DNA of 64,000 bases from Faecalibacterium duncaniae (GTDB lineage: Bacteria; Bacillota; Clostridia; Oscillospirales; Ruminococcaceae), in the NCBI RefSeq assembly GCF_010509575.1, contig NZ_CP048437.1, positions 620,001 to 684,000 on the forward strand. Direction: 5' to 3'. Below, piece after piece: positions 47,369 to 54,863 of the stretch (position 1 is its first letter; each line of letters starts with the position of its first letter). The notes beneath the pieces are model-generated. The model made no database searches and was not told the DNA's origin. It was given only the letters and a program-made list of their open reading frames with translations. Position numbers and translations under genes: made by a program.

Positions 47369-48253
47369 TTATGCGATTTCTTTCTCGTTCAGCATTTCTT
47401 CAAACTGTGCCATATACGCCTTGTGCTGCTTGAGGATTTTTAGCGTTTCAGTTTTGGCGTAGGAATCGTCCGGTAGCTTAGGCAAGTATCTCATCAAAAA
47501 ATCAAAGTCCTGCTGAATCCGCCGGACAGCGACTTCCAGCGCGGAGTAGTTGATTCCAGAGTAGTGTGAGTAGCTCGACTGCGGAGCGGGGCGGTCCTCC
47601 GGGTGCAGAATCTCGTGCACGATCTGCTTGCGGTTCGGAAAATCGGCTCTGGCAAGGCGGTGCATATCAGCATCACGGACTTTGAACTGCCCGGACAGGA
47701 TTTTCTCCTGCATACCGGGCACCATCTGTTCCATGATCTCTACGCCACGCATGAATTTTTCAGAACGGGCAACGTAGGATTCGCTGACATTGTTCCGCTC
47801 CGCAATCTGCTTACGAACGCTTGCTTCTGCGGCAGTGGGAGGAATTGTGTCAATTTGACACAATTCCTCCGGGGCGGTTTTCTTGGCAGCAGCCGTGTGC
47901 TGGTTGTTGCCGTTTCCACCGGGCTTCCGATGTTCCACACTGTACTGCTTTCCAATGAGGAACTTCTTCTGCTCCGGGGTTAAATTGCGCCGCCCCAGCT
48001 GATTCTTGCAGATCCAAGCGAGAGCTTCCTCACGATTTGCAAAGCGGAGCGGCATGGTAGAAAAGTAGATTTCGGGATGCTTCTGAAGAATCGCATAACG
48101 ATTGTGACCGTCAACAAGTGTATTGTTCCACACGATCAAAGGAGAGAGCAGCTTGCCCGCTTTCAGGATATTTTCTTCAAGCTGCTTGAATTCATCATCG
48201 GTCAGAGGGGGAATCTGGGACTGAAACTCCGGATCGATTTTCAGATTGATCAT
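47369..48253 (-). CDS. ParB/Spo0J-like nuclease/partition-family protein
   Basis: A 294-residue protein. The N-terminal ParB-type domain spans about 1-95 (IPPLTDDEFKQLEENILKAG; PLIVWNNTLVDGHNRYAILQKH; LAWICKNQLGRRNLTPEQKKFLIGKQY). A helix-turn-helix-like region at about 140-165 (SVRKQIAERNNVSESYVARSEKF) and a helical C-terminus follow. It matches element-borne ParB-like proteins rather than chromosomal Spo0J. The ATG at 48253 follows AAAGGAG. Between the two domains the gene contains a perfect 33-bp palindrome (47839-47871). No ParA is present beside it. Confidence 0.8.
   Translation of the reverse strand: MINLKIDPEFQSQIPPLTDDEFKQLEENILKAGKLLSPLIVWNNTLVDGHNRYAILQKHPEIYFSTMPLRFANREEALAWICKNQLGRRNLTPEQKKFLIGKQYSVEHRKPGGNGNNQHTAAAKKTAPEELCQIDTIPPTAAEASVRKQIAERNNVSESYVARSEKFMRGVEIMEQMVPGMQEKILSGQFKVRDADMHRLARADFPNRKQIVHEILHPEDRPAPQSSYSHYSGINYSALEVAVRRIQQDFDFLMRYLPKLPDDSYAKTETLKILKQHKAYMAQFEEMLNEKEIA
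47839..47871. repeat. Perfect 33-bp palindrome inside the parB-like gene
   Basis: GGAGGAATTGTGTCAA (47839-47854), a single T, then TTGACACAATTCCTCC (47856-47871): 16-bp arms without mismatch. It encodes ELCQIDTIPP in the linker between ParB and helix-turn-helix regions. Confidence 0.95.
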
Positions 48254-48265
48254 ACGCACACTCCT

Positions 48266-49801
48266 TTATCTCTCCTGCTGCGCCGGTTCTTCCTCCCGGA
48301 AAAAGGACGCAACATTCTGCTTTGCGGTTTTCAGTTTGAGCAGTTCTTCCTTAGCTTCCTTGTACTGCTCGTAGAACTTTGCCTTTTCGGATGCCAGCTG
48401 CGCATACTCGGCTTCCAGTTTTTTCGGGCTGGGCAGCTTGGTGATGTTGTTTGCCTTAAAATAGGCTGCTGCTGCCCGGTATGCTGTCAGCTCTGCACGG
48501 TGCTGCTCCTCAAAGGCTGCGGGTCGTTTGGCAGCTTTTAACTGCTGTGTGATTATCTTGGTGCTGGCATAGGCTGCGACCTGATAGCGCAGCTCTTTGT
48601 TGAATTTCATGCGACCTTCGAGGTCTTTCACCACCGCCAGTGCGTCGTGATACTTGGTTTCCAGTTTGGCGATGCGCTGGTTCAGGGCGTCCTCGTTGAG
48701 CAAATCTTTCTCCTGCAAGAGGATCAGAGTTTGTGCCATGGCTTTGAGGTTGTACTTCTTTGCCCAACGCTCATAGCCTGTGCCCTTACCCTTGGCCAGC
48801 TTTGCCTGAATGTCAATCAGTTTCCCGATGGTATCCTGCTTGAACTGCACCTTGGGTTTGTGCTCTGCGTTTGCGTTCAGGGTAGCAAACACAGCTTTCT
48901 TGTCGTAGTTGTCACCGAGATGTTTCGCTCGGATAAACTTCGTTCTGCCAGCAGGCAAGTAGCTGAGTTGTTCACGGCTTTCCTTGACGGCAATGCCGTA
49001 CTGCTGCAAGAGCCTGTCGGAAAAATCTTCAAAGCTCGTGGCACGGTGCAATACAGACGAAATCTGTCTCCGTAAAGTATCCTTCACAGTTTCAAACTTC
49101 TTCTGCCGAGGCTGCTGTCCAGCTGTGGTGAGGGCTGCGTTTTCACGATCGAGTTTCAACTGGCCGCGTCTACGCGCCCAATACTCAGCTTCGCTCACGC
49201 GCTCCTTGGAGCCGTTGAGCAGGTCGATCTGGTACAGACCAGCACCCTCACACAGCTCCATGACCTCAACACGCAAGTGCCGCATGGTCTGGGCTGTGCT
49301 GGAGTGCTTCATACCCTCGCGCCAGTCGCGGGGCTTCTGCATATAGGGCTTGCGTTCCACCTCTCGTGTTCGGATGCTGCCAATCACGATGTGGACGTGG
49401 ATGTTTCCCGAACGGTTATGCCCATCCGGGTGAGTGCAGACGATGGCAGGATGACCGGGAAAATTTTCAGAACAAAACTTTAGGCCAAGTGCCTGTGCCT
49501 TTTCCATGGTCAAGCCGTTGTCGGCTGCATCTCGTGGGTCAAAGCTGATGATATACTGGTGACTTTTGATATCACCATGCTGGGTGTTCTTGCCATACTT
49601 GCGGTTTGCCAGCAGACAGGCTGTTGCAAACGAGAAATCGCCGCACTCAAGGGTGTCGAGCAGGTACGAATCCCGCAGCTTCGGCTTGCCCTGTTCATCC
49701 AGAAGTTGCTTCCCGGTGAACGCGTCGTGCTGGTAAACGAGGTACGCTTCGATGGCGGTGTAGTCCGAGTTTTTAGAGCTTATATGCTTGAGCGTTGCCA
49801 T
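48266..49801 (-). CDS. Relaxase / mobilization nuclease
   Basis: A 511-residue MOB-family relaxase that would nick the element's oriT and lead the strand into a recipient. The N-terminal domain has tyrosines at 20 and 23 (EAYLVYQHD), H124 and H128 (VCTHPDGHNRSG) and the metal-binding pair H135/H137 (GNIHVHIVIGS). From about 300 to the end it is charged and coiled-coil-rich (KKLEAEYAQLASEKAKFYEQYKEAKEEL). The ATG at 49801 overlaps the end of mobC by 29 bases. No type IV coupling protein or secretion genes are in the window, so it is probably mobilized in trans. Confidence 0.88.
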   Translation of the reverse strand: MATLKHISSKNSDYTAIEAYLVYQHDAFTGKQLLDEQGKPKLRDSYLLDTLECGDFSFATACLLANRKYGKNTQHGDIKSHQYIISFDPRDAADNGLTMEKAQALGLKFCSENFPGHPAIVCTHPDGHNRSGNIHVHIVIGSIRTREVERKPYMQKPRDWREGMKHSSTAQTMRHLRVEVMELCEGAGLYQIDLLNGSKERVSEAEYWARRRGQLKLDRENAALTTAGQQPRQKKFETVKDTLRRQISSVLHRATSFEDFSDRLLQQYGIAVKESREQLSYLPAGRTKFIRAKHLGDNYDKKAVFATLNANAEHKPKVQFKQDTIGKLIDIQAKLAKGKGTGYERWAKKYNLKAMAQTLILLQEKDLLNEDALNQRIAKLETKYHDALAVVKDLEGRMKFNKELRYQVAAYASTKIITQQLKAAKRPAAFEEQHRAELTAYRAAAAYFKANNITKLPSPKKLEAEYAQLASEKAKFYEQYKEAKEELLKLKTAKQNVASFFREEEPAQQER

Positions 49802-50207
49802 ACAGTTCACCCAGAAGTTTCTCGGCGTTGAGCCGAAATGCGGTTAGGTCTGCAAGTTCGTCAAGAATTTTCGCTCGGATCTGCTCGGTGTCTGCACCGC
49901 CGAAGTTGAAGTGCCTTGCAAGTTGGTTGAGGTTGGTGCCCACTTTGCTGCACTGAGCAAGCAAAGTGGAAACAGCGGTCAGGGTTTCTTCTCCGCCGCC
50001 GGCAACGATGACCGTTTTCTCGATCTTGACGTTGTGGATGGCGCGGCGGATAAAAGTGGAGAGGGAGAGATTCAGGAGTTTGCAAGTGAGTTCCAGTGAC
50101 ATTTTTTCCTCCGCTGTCACACGGAACTTGATGACGTGCGTTTTGTTGTTCGGCGTGTCGTAGCGCTGGGAATTGCTAGGGGTCGATTGAACATTCGTTT
50201 TGGTCAT
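49773..50207 (-). CDS. MobC-like relaxosome accessory protein
   Basis: A 144-residue DNA-binding accessory protein. HVIKFRVTAEEKMSLELTCKLLNLSLSTFIRRAIHNV (about 24-60) is a ribbon-helix-helix-type segment, and LLAQCSKVGTNLNQLARHFNFGG is the MobC C-terminal hallmark (KVGTNLNQLAR). AGGAGG lies before the ATG. It overlaps the relaxase gene, and its promoter must lie in the hairpin-rich region to its right, where oriT is expected. Confidence 0.88.
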   Translation of the reverse strand: MTKTNVQSTPSNSQRYDTPNNKTHVIKFRVTAEEKMSLELTCKLLNLSLSTFIRRAIHNVKIEKTVIVAGGGEETLTAVSTLLAQCSKVGTNLNQLARHFNFGGADTEQIRAKILDELADLTAFRLNAEKLLGELYGNAQAYKL

Positions 50208-50906
50208 TGTACCTCCTGTCTGTTCGATAACTCCTCGGTGAAGTTATGTAAGCACGACACGCCGTTCCATTCGTGCCGCAAGGCACGAATGATGAGCAGG
50301 GTTTGGGGCAGGCACGCCCCAACAAGATCACTTCGGAAATGCAGACGCATTGCAGAAGTGAAGTCCCGGATGGACAGGAAATTTTCAAGAATTGAAAATT
50401 TGTGGCCACGGGACGGTTCTTGCCCTCTACCGCTGCGCTCAAAACGCTTCATCAACAAATGTTTCCGAATTGTTAAGACGCAAAAATAAGTAGAGAGTTC
50501 CGCTGCTTATGTAATGGGGTCACCGTTTGCTCCGAACGAAGTTCCTGCCCCTGTTTGTGCAGCGGCGTTGGCTATAAAGCCGGTATCACGTCCGGTCGGC
50601 TCATGAAGTTTTCAAGGTACGTTCCCCACAAAAGAAAAATACCGCCCACGCAGCGCAGCGATGATTTTGTCGGGGTGAATCGGCGGCAAAATGAATCGGG
50701 TGTGTTGCGGGGCGGTACGTTCTTTCCGGGCAATCATCCGCTGAAAGTGGTGGTTATCACGGTGAGAACCACCACTTTCAGCAAGATTTGGAATAAAGGG
50801 TATCATGGAAGTGTAGGCGCGTCAAGATGGTTTTGCAAAATTTATTGTGGTAAAGCGGTGGTAGTAGGACTTATTTGTGTAGTATGCTCCAAAAGCCATA
50901 TTGTAA
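50208..50906. other. Non-coding region with strong hairpins, candidate oriT
   Basis: 700 bases without a supported gene, directly upstream of mobC. Inverted repeats: ATTCGTGCC-GCAA-GGCACGAAT (50269-50290), TTGGGGC-AGGCAC-GCCCCAA (50303-50322) and a 16-bp-arm hairpin at 50740-50782. oriT commonly lies beside mobC with such repeats. Promoter elements for mobC were not assigned with confidence. Confidence 0.5.
50740..50782. repeat. Perfect inverted repeat with 16-bp arms
   Basis: GCTGAAAGTGGTGGTT (50740-50755), 11-base loop, AACCACCACTTTCAGC (50767-50782). No T-run follows on either strand, so it is not a typical terminator. Confidence 0.9.
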
Positions 50907-51221
50907 CTATATGTTTCTTTGCAATCTACGGATGAAGAGAAGGAGAAGCTCTAAATCTGCGTCGGAAAGCTCTTGTATTCCCTCTGAGATGGCATCGATT
51001 AGCTCTGGTCGATCGTGGTCGCTAAAGAATTGCTCTGGAGTGATGCAAAAGTAATCACATATATTAAAGAATTGCGTCATGGATGGAAGTGCTTTTCCGG
51101 AGCTTATTCCTTGAATATAATTTTTGTTTTGTCCTAGCTCTAGGCTCATCTGATACTCTGAAACATTGCGTTTCATGCGAAGTTCTGTGATTCGTTGCCG
51201 AAGGAAGCTTGCATAGTCCAC
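50907..51221 (-). CDS. XRE-family helix-turn-helix regulator
   Basis: A 104-residue protein with a Cro/CI-type domain at about 8-65 (ITELRMKRNVSEYQMSLELGQNKNYIQGISSGKALPSMTQFFNICDYF), followed by an acidic helical tail (DLELLLLFIRRLQRNI) for dimerisation. A GTG start at 51221 follows GAGGTG by 7 bases. It is divergent from the cargo operon and probably controls it through the repeats at 51310-51367. Confidence 0.88.
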   Translation of the reverse strand: MDYASFLRQRITELRMKRNVSEYQMSLELGQNKNYIQGISSGKALPSMTQFFNICDYFCITPEQFFSDHDRPELIDAISEGIQELSDADLELLLLFIRRLQRNI

Positions 51222-51303
51222 ATTTTTTCACCTCATCAGAAAGCATACAGGGAATTGAATTTAAATGTTCCAGATAGAAAGCCTCGATTTGGTTAAAAAC
51301 GGC

Positions 51304-51367
51304 TTGACAGTACAGAACTAATGTGGCAGAATAAAATAAAAGGTCGAATTGTACAGAAACATTCTGT
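51304..51367 (+). promoter_or_regulatory. Cargo operon promoter with operator-like repeats
   Basis: TTGACA (51304-51309), 17-base spacer, CAGAAT (51327-51332). GTACAGAA occurs at 51310-51317, next to the -35 box, and again at 51351-51358, where it is part of the inverted repeat ACAGAA-ACA-TTCTGT (51353-51367). These are candidate sites for the divergent XRE regulator. Confidence 0.6.
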
Positions 51368-51442
51368 CAATGGCATAGGAAAATTCCAGGCAGAAATTCT
51401 AATGGAAACTGCTGAAGGCGATTATAAAGAGGGGAAACGTCG

Positions 51443-51679
51443 ATGGAATCAAATCAGGCACAAGTGATCCGTCAGGATCTGAGAAACTTTTCCGGCGCAG
51501 TGCAGAATATGGTGCAGGGGGTCAGAGCGGCATCTATTTCATGGGGAGATCAGAACTACCAGATGTTGTTTCGGTCGATTCAGGGACTTTCCATAAAGTC
51601 AAAACGTGTGCTGGATAGTGGCAACCGTGCAGCACAGGCGGCAGAACGGTTCTTTGAAATATCCCAAGAACAATACTGA
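51443..51679 (+). CDS. Small WXG100-like protein 1
   Basis: A 78-residue helical protein, first gene of the cargo operon, with AGAGGGG before the ATG. Two predicted helices are separated by a turn with ISWGDQNYQMLF (W34). The W-x-D-x-Q turn recurs in three other proteins of the locus. Size and helix-turn-helix layout match ESX/WXG100 substrates, although the motif reads W-G-D rather than W-x-G. No signal peptide or membrane segment. Confidence 0.65.
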   Translation: MESNQAQVIRQDLRNFSGAVQNMVQGVRAASISWGDQNYQMLFRSIQGLSIKSKRVLDSGNRAAQAAERFFEISQEQY

Positions 51680-51701
51680 GAAATAGTTCAGAGGAAACTG
51701 T

Positions 51702-52439
51702 ATGACACAAGTTTCAGTAGAAGGTCTCAAAAAAGTAAAGCAGGCACTACTGGATTTCAAAAATCAAGCTGCGCCGATGTCCTATACCGTTACAAATCAT
51801 AATCAGTCCTGTCAAAGCGATGCATCGAAGTCTGTGAATAAGACCAGGCAGACAGTCGAAGAACTGACGCAGAGGGTTAAAACTCTGGAAAATAAGATTC
51901 AGGAACTGGAACAGTCGATTCAGCAGAGCGAGAGAATGATTCAGGAACTGGAGCTACAGGGGAAGGAAGCACGTGAGACGATTGGAACGCTGGAACAGCG
52001 TGTAGCCAAAATTCAAGAGGAACTGCGGAAGATTGGAAACGTCTCAACAAGTGATGAAAATGGACAGAGCCAGATTGCACAGCGTATTCGGCAATTGAAA
52101 GCGGAATTACAGCGATGCCGTGAACATATTTCACAGATTCAAAATGCTGTAAGAGAAATGGAACAGGAGAAGGCTCGGCTTCAGCAGCAAGAGGAATGGC
52201 AGCGCAGCCAGAAAGCGCGTGCAGAGCAGGAACTTGCATCCCAGAAGAGACGGCTACAGCAGTATCAGGGTAAACTGGAACGTCTGCAACAGCAGATGAG
52301 CATTTTGTCCAGCGCACTGGGAGAGTATCAGCAGTCGATGCAAGTATTTCAGGCGCAGGCAGCACAGCAGGGGCAGGTCACGATGCAGTCTGTAGACAGT
52401 TGCATCCAATGCGTGGAACTTTATATGCAATATTGCTAA
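51702..52439 (+). CDS. Coiled-coil protein of unknown function
   Basis: A 245-residue protein, 22 bases after the previous gene. From about 45 to 225 it is an almost continuous coiled coil rich in Q, E, R and K (VKTLENKIQELEQSIQQSER; KLERLQQQMSILSSALGEY). It ends in a short cysteine-containing tail (SVDSCIQCVELYMQYC). There is no membrane segment, signal peptide or W-x-D-x-Q motif. It may be a structural or tether component of the secretion-like system, or a chaperone. No family is recognised. Confidence 0.7.
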   Translation: MTQVSVEGLKKVKQALLDFKNQAAPMSYTVTNHNQSCQSDASKSVNKTRQTVEELTQRVKTLENKIQELEQSIQQSERMIQELELQGKEARETIGTLEQRVAKIQEELRKIGNVSTSDENGQSQIAQRIRQLKAELQRCREHISQIQNAVREMEQEKARLQQQEEWQRSQKARAEQELASQKRRLQQYQGKLERLQQQMSILSSALGEYQQSMQVFQAQAAQQGQVTMQSVDSCIQCVELYMQYC

Positions 52440-52475
52440 GTAAATTCGATAGATAAATGAAAGGATGTGTTTCTT

Positions 52476-52742
52476 TTGGCAAGCGCACAAGTCAAGATTC
52501 AGGATTTGAAAAACGGAATCAATGCCTGCGGCGTATGTACACATGAATTGCAGCTTACAGCTCAGCAGCTCCAGCGTGATTATATGAGTGCTGGCTCTGG
52601 ATGGAAGGATGAGCAGTACAAAAATCTTGGACAGATTGTCGAGGATAGTTGCACCGCAATTCTGCAGCCGATTCCGCAGCTTGAAAACTGTCAGAAGTGG
52701 CTGCAGGAGCTTGCAGCTTTGGTTGAAAAATATGAGACCTGA
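52476..52742 (+). CDS. Small WXG100-like protein 2
   Basis: An 88-residue helical protein. A TTG start at 52476, 10 bases after AAAGGA, is preferred to a GTG at 52467 that lies too close to it. The turn reads SGWKDEQYKNLGQIV (W43), the W-x-D-x-Q motif shared in the locus. Cysteines are present at residues 18, 21, about 68 and 83. Secreted WXG100-type role is inferred from size, helices and operon. Confidence 0.65.
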   Translation: MASAQVKIQDLKNGINACGVCTHELQLTAQQLQRDYMSAGSGWKDEQYKNLGQIVEDSCTAILQPIPQLENCQKWLQELAALVEKYET

Positions 52743-52772
52743 TGTCGGTTTATAAAAAGGAGGTTGGATATA

Positions 52773-53048
52773 ATGGCAATGAACGCATCCGTTTCTGCTA
52801 TTCAGGACATGGAAAAGACGCTTGCGGATACAGTGCGTAATCTGGATACGCTCAGTGAAAAGATTAGCACGAATTTCCGTCCTTCGGCAGATTGGAACGA
52901 TAACCAGGCGGTGGCTTACAATCAGGTGATGCAAAAGATTGCCCGGTTGGTCAAATCACCGACAGCGGACCTGAAAAAGCAACAGGAAAAGCTGAAACAA
53001 CTGGAGGAACTGGTACGGAGTTATCAGAGCCACCAGTTTAATGGATAA
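52773..53048 (+). CDS. Small WXG100-like protein 3
   Basis: A 91-residue helical protein with AAAAGGAGG before the ATG. Helix 1 (SAIQDMEKTLADTVRNLDTL) and helix 2 (NQAVAYNQVMQKIARLVKS) flank the turn SADWNDNQ (W41), the same W-x-D-x-Q motif as in the other small proteins and the metalloprotease. The C-terminus ends YQSHQFNG. It lies 30 bases after small protein 2. Confidence 0.65.
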   Translation: MAMNASVSAIQDMEKTLADTVRNLDTLSEKISTNFRPSADWNDNQAVAYNQVMQKIARLVKSPTADLKKQQEKLKQLEELVRSYQSHQFNG

Positions 53049-53075
53049 AACAAAATCATTATGGAGGAATCAAAA

Positions 53076-53996
53076 ATGGATCTGAACGATTTCACAAGTG
53101 CGGAAAACAAGAAAATGACGACGGAAAATGATATTCCGACGTTCAACCCTCCTATAGGTGATGCACCAAAGGTGGGAGTTGATGGTAAGAGCAAGAAGGC
53201 GCAGACTTTTACACCCCCTACGACATCCAACATGGATCCGGGATGCTACTACCACCCGGAAGAGAGGGTGGTAGGCCACTGCGCACGGTGCGGCAAGAAT
53301 TTGTGCCGCTATTGTTGCGATTCCTTTGGTGTGACTGGTGGTGAATATGCAGGAAAGATGTTGTGCTATGACTGCACTACAAAGCTCGTGAAGGATAATG
53401 TGGAAGAACTGCAGAAAAACCATAATTATATCCATGGACAGTATACGCAGTGTCTGGTTGGATGTGCAATCGGTGGTGTGATTGGATTCATCTGGGGGCT
53501 GAGCGGTGGCATCATGGGTGCACTTCTTTATATGGTACTGTGTGCAGCGATCGGCGGCAGCGCGAGTAACTTTTTCCACCGCTTCATTGCAGCAATTCCG
53601 GGGTTCTTTGTTTCCACGGGAAACATGGTGATTTCGATTTGCGTCGGTCTGTTTAAATTTATCTTCTGTTTCTTCCTCTATGCGATTATGGCATTGTTTG
53701 AAACGGTCAAAAAGATTCTTTACTACCGCAATTATATGGCTCAGACGGCAGATTGTCTGGAAAAGGACAGTTCTGCCCTGCAGTGCATCCGGGATCGTAT
53801 GGAATATAGCCGTGTGATGAATGAAAATCGCGGTATGAGTCTGGCAGATCTGATGAATGAAGGCAGCGAGCTGTACAACAACTCTTATGCTCGCATGGTT
53901 CAGGAACAGGGCGAGGAAAAAGCAGAGGCATTTGTCAGCAGATGCACTACTCAGATCGCCGAGAACGGCGAGATCATCCGCAGCTTTGCAGCCTGA
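53076..53996 (+). CDS. Membrane protein with B-box-type zinc finger
   Basis: A 306-residue protein. After a 55-residue hydrophilic, proline-rich stretch it carries a binuclear zinc-finger pattern: C57-x2-H60, C69-x2-C72, C77-x2-C80 and C97-x2-C100. Two to three hydrophobic segments follow (about 120-150 and 165-205: VGCAIGGVIGFIWGLSGGIMGALLYMVLC; MVISICVGLFKFIFCFFLYAIMALF), then a charged helical tail of 95 residues. GGAGG lies before the ATG at 53076. It is the only clear membrane protein of the locus, so it may anchor the system. B-box-type fingers are related to RING folds, but an E3 role is speculation. Confidence 0.75.
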   Translation: MDLNDFTSAENKKMTTENDIPTFNPPIGDAPKVGVDGKSKKAQTFTPPTTSNMDPGCYYHPEERVVGHCARCGKNLCRYCCDSFGVTGGEYAGKMLCYDCTTKLVKDNVEELQKNHNYIHGQYTQCLVGCAIGGVIGFIWGLSGGIMGALLYMVLCAAIGGSASNFFHRFIAAIPGFFVSTGNMVISICVGLFKFIFCFFLYAIMALFETVKKILYYRNYMAQTADCLEKDSSALQCIRDRMEYSRVMNENRGMSLADLMNEGSELYNNSYARMVQEQGEEKAEAFVSRCTTQIAENGEIIRSFAA

Positions 53997-54062
53997 TCGC
54001 CTGGCAAGGACAAAAAATACTGTCGCGCCAAACGACTTGTTTCAGCAGGAGGTTAATACAGT

Positions 54063-54227
54063 ATGGATAACAATGATGTGGTCGCTGCACGTCGTCGTGC
54101 ATTGCAGGAAGCAATTCATAGCGGTGAAACCGTTATGGTCTCGCCCACGGGTCAGGTTCAGTTGCCGGGCGAATCGGATGATCCTACCCGTCCGGGAATT
54201 TCGGTCCCGCAGGGTAAGCTTGCTTAA
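54063..54227 (+). CDS. 54-residue protein of unknown function
   Basis: A short frame (MDNNDVVAARRRALQEAIHS start, GISVPQGKLA end) with CAGGAGG 8 bases before the ATG, 66 bases after the zinc-finger gene and 17 before the E2-like gene. It has an N-terminal basic helix and a proline/glycine-containing disordered tail (VSPTGQVQLPGESDDPTRPG). It is too short for a ubiquitin fold and has no C-terminal GG. Its position next to the E2-like gene makes it a candidate small substrate or adaptor. Confidence 0.65.
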   Translation: MDNNDVVAARRRALQEAIHSGETVMVSPTGQVQLPGESDDPTRPGISVPQGKLA

Positions 54228-54244
54228 GGCAGGAGGGAGTAACA

Positions 54245-54793
54245 ATGGCATTTTACTGGTATCAGAGTGATCCCGACCTCTATCGGGCAGAAGTCCAGGC
54301 CATGAACAAGTTCTTTCCGTCGTTTACGATTCATCAGCTTCCTGATGGTTCCGGCAGACTGTACTGGCGTGGCAAAGTGCAGCCCGCTGGTCCGGACGGT
54401 ATGGTCTGGGATTTGATGCTGATTTATAAAAATGATCATCCTCATGCAGGCGCATCGGAATATGGCGGTTCGATCCAGATTCTTCCGGTACAGCCGCGGC
54501 TGAAGGATATAGCGACCCGCATGATGCCGATCCTTGAGGAAACATATGGCAGCTACGAAAATTGTGTAAGACATGGCTTCGGTCTTGGTCTGCCGCATAT
54601 CTATCGGGATAATTTCGGACGTAATGAAGAATATTTTATTTGTACTGCAGATCCGAAATACTTCAAGACGGGTATGACACGTTCGACTTCAGCTGCATCC
54701 TCTCTCAGCTGGGCCTGTAAATGGATCCTTCTGTGCGAAATGTGGATGAATGGCGAAATCAGCGATGATGTTGCGCTTGAAGGCAATTATTGA
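54245..54793 (+). CDS. E2 (ubiquitin-conjugating)-like protein
   Basis: A 182-residue protein. SGRLYWRGKVQPAGPDGMVWDLMLIYKNDHP (about 36-66) fits the beta-meander and 'YP' edge of a UBC/RWD fold. LPHIYRDNFGRNEEYFICTADPKYF (116-140) and SAASSLSWACKWILLCEMWMNGEI (149-172) follow the pattern of prokaryotic E2-like proteins: a His/Asp segment, a cysteine on a strand, then an A..W..CEMW helix. C133 is the candidate catalytic cysteine. AGGAGGG precedes the ATG. The JAB and E1 genes that follow support the call. A strong hairpin follows the stop codon. Confidence 0.65.
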   Translation: MAFYWYQSDPDLYRAEVQAMNKFFPSFTIHQLPDGSGRLYWRGKVQPAGPDGMVWDLMLIYKNDHPHAGASEYGGSIQILPVQPRLKDIATRMMPILEETYGSYENCVRHGFGLGLPHIYRDNFGRNEEYFICTADPKYFKTGMTRSTSAASSLSWACKWILLCEMWMNGEISDDVALEGNY

Positions 54794-54799
54794 GTATTG

Positions 54800-54841
54800 A
54801 AAAACACTCATCACTCACGTCGGTGGGTGATGAGTGTTTTT
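54800..54841 (+). terminator. Terminator-like hairpin between the E2-like and JAB genes
   Basis: AAAAACACTCATCAC (54800-54814) pairs with GTGATGAGTGTTTTT (54827-54841), extended by TCAC/GTGG in the loop, ending in a T-run. It lies within the operon, 6 bases after one stop codon and 22 before the next start. Confidence 0.85.
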
Positions 54842-54863
54842 GTTTCGAATGAGGTGTGAACAG

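Noticed and set aside
50555-50935. 126-codon frame in the region between mobC and the XRE gene
   Set aside because: No ribosome binding site, protein looks random (Cys/Arg-rich), and it contains the 16-bp-arm hairpin.
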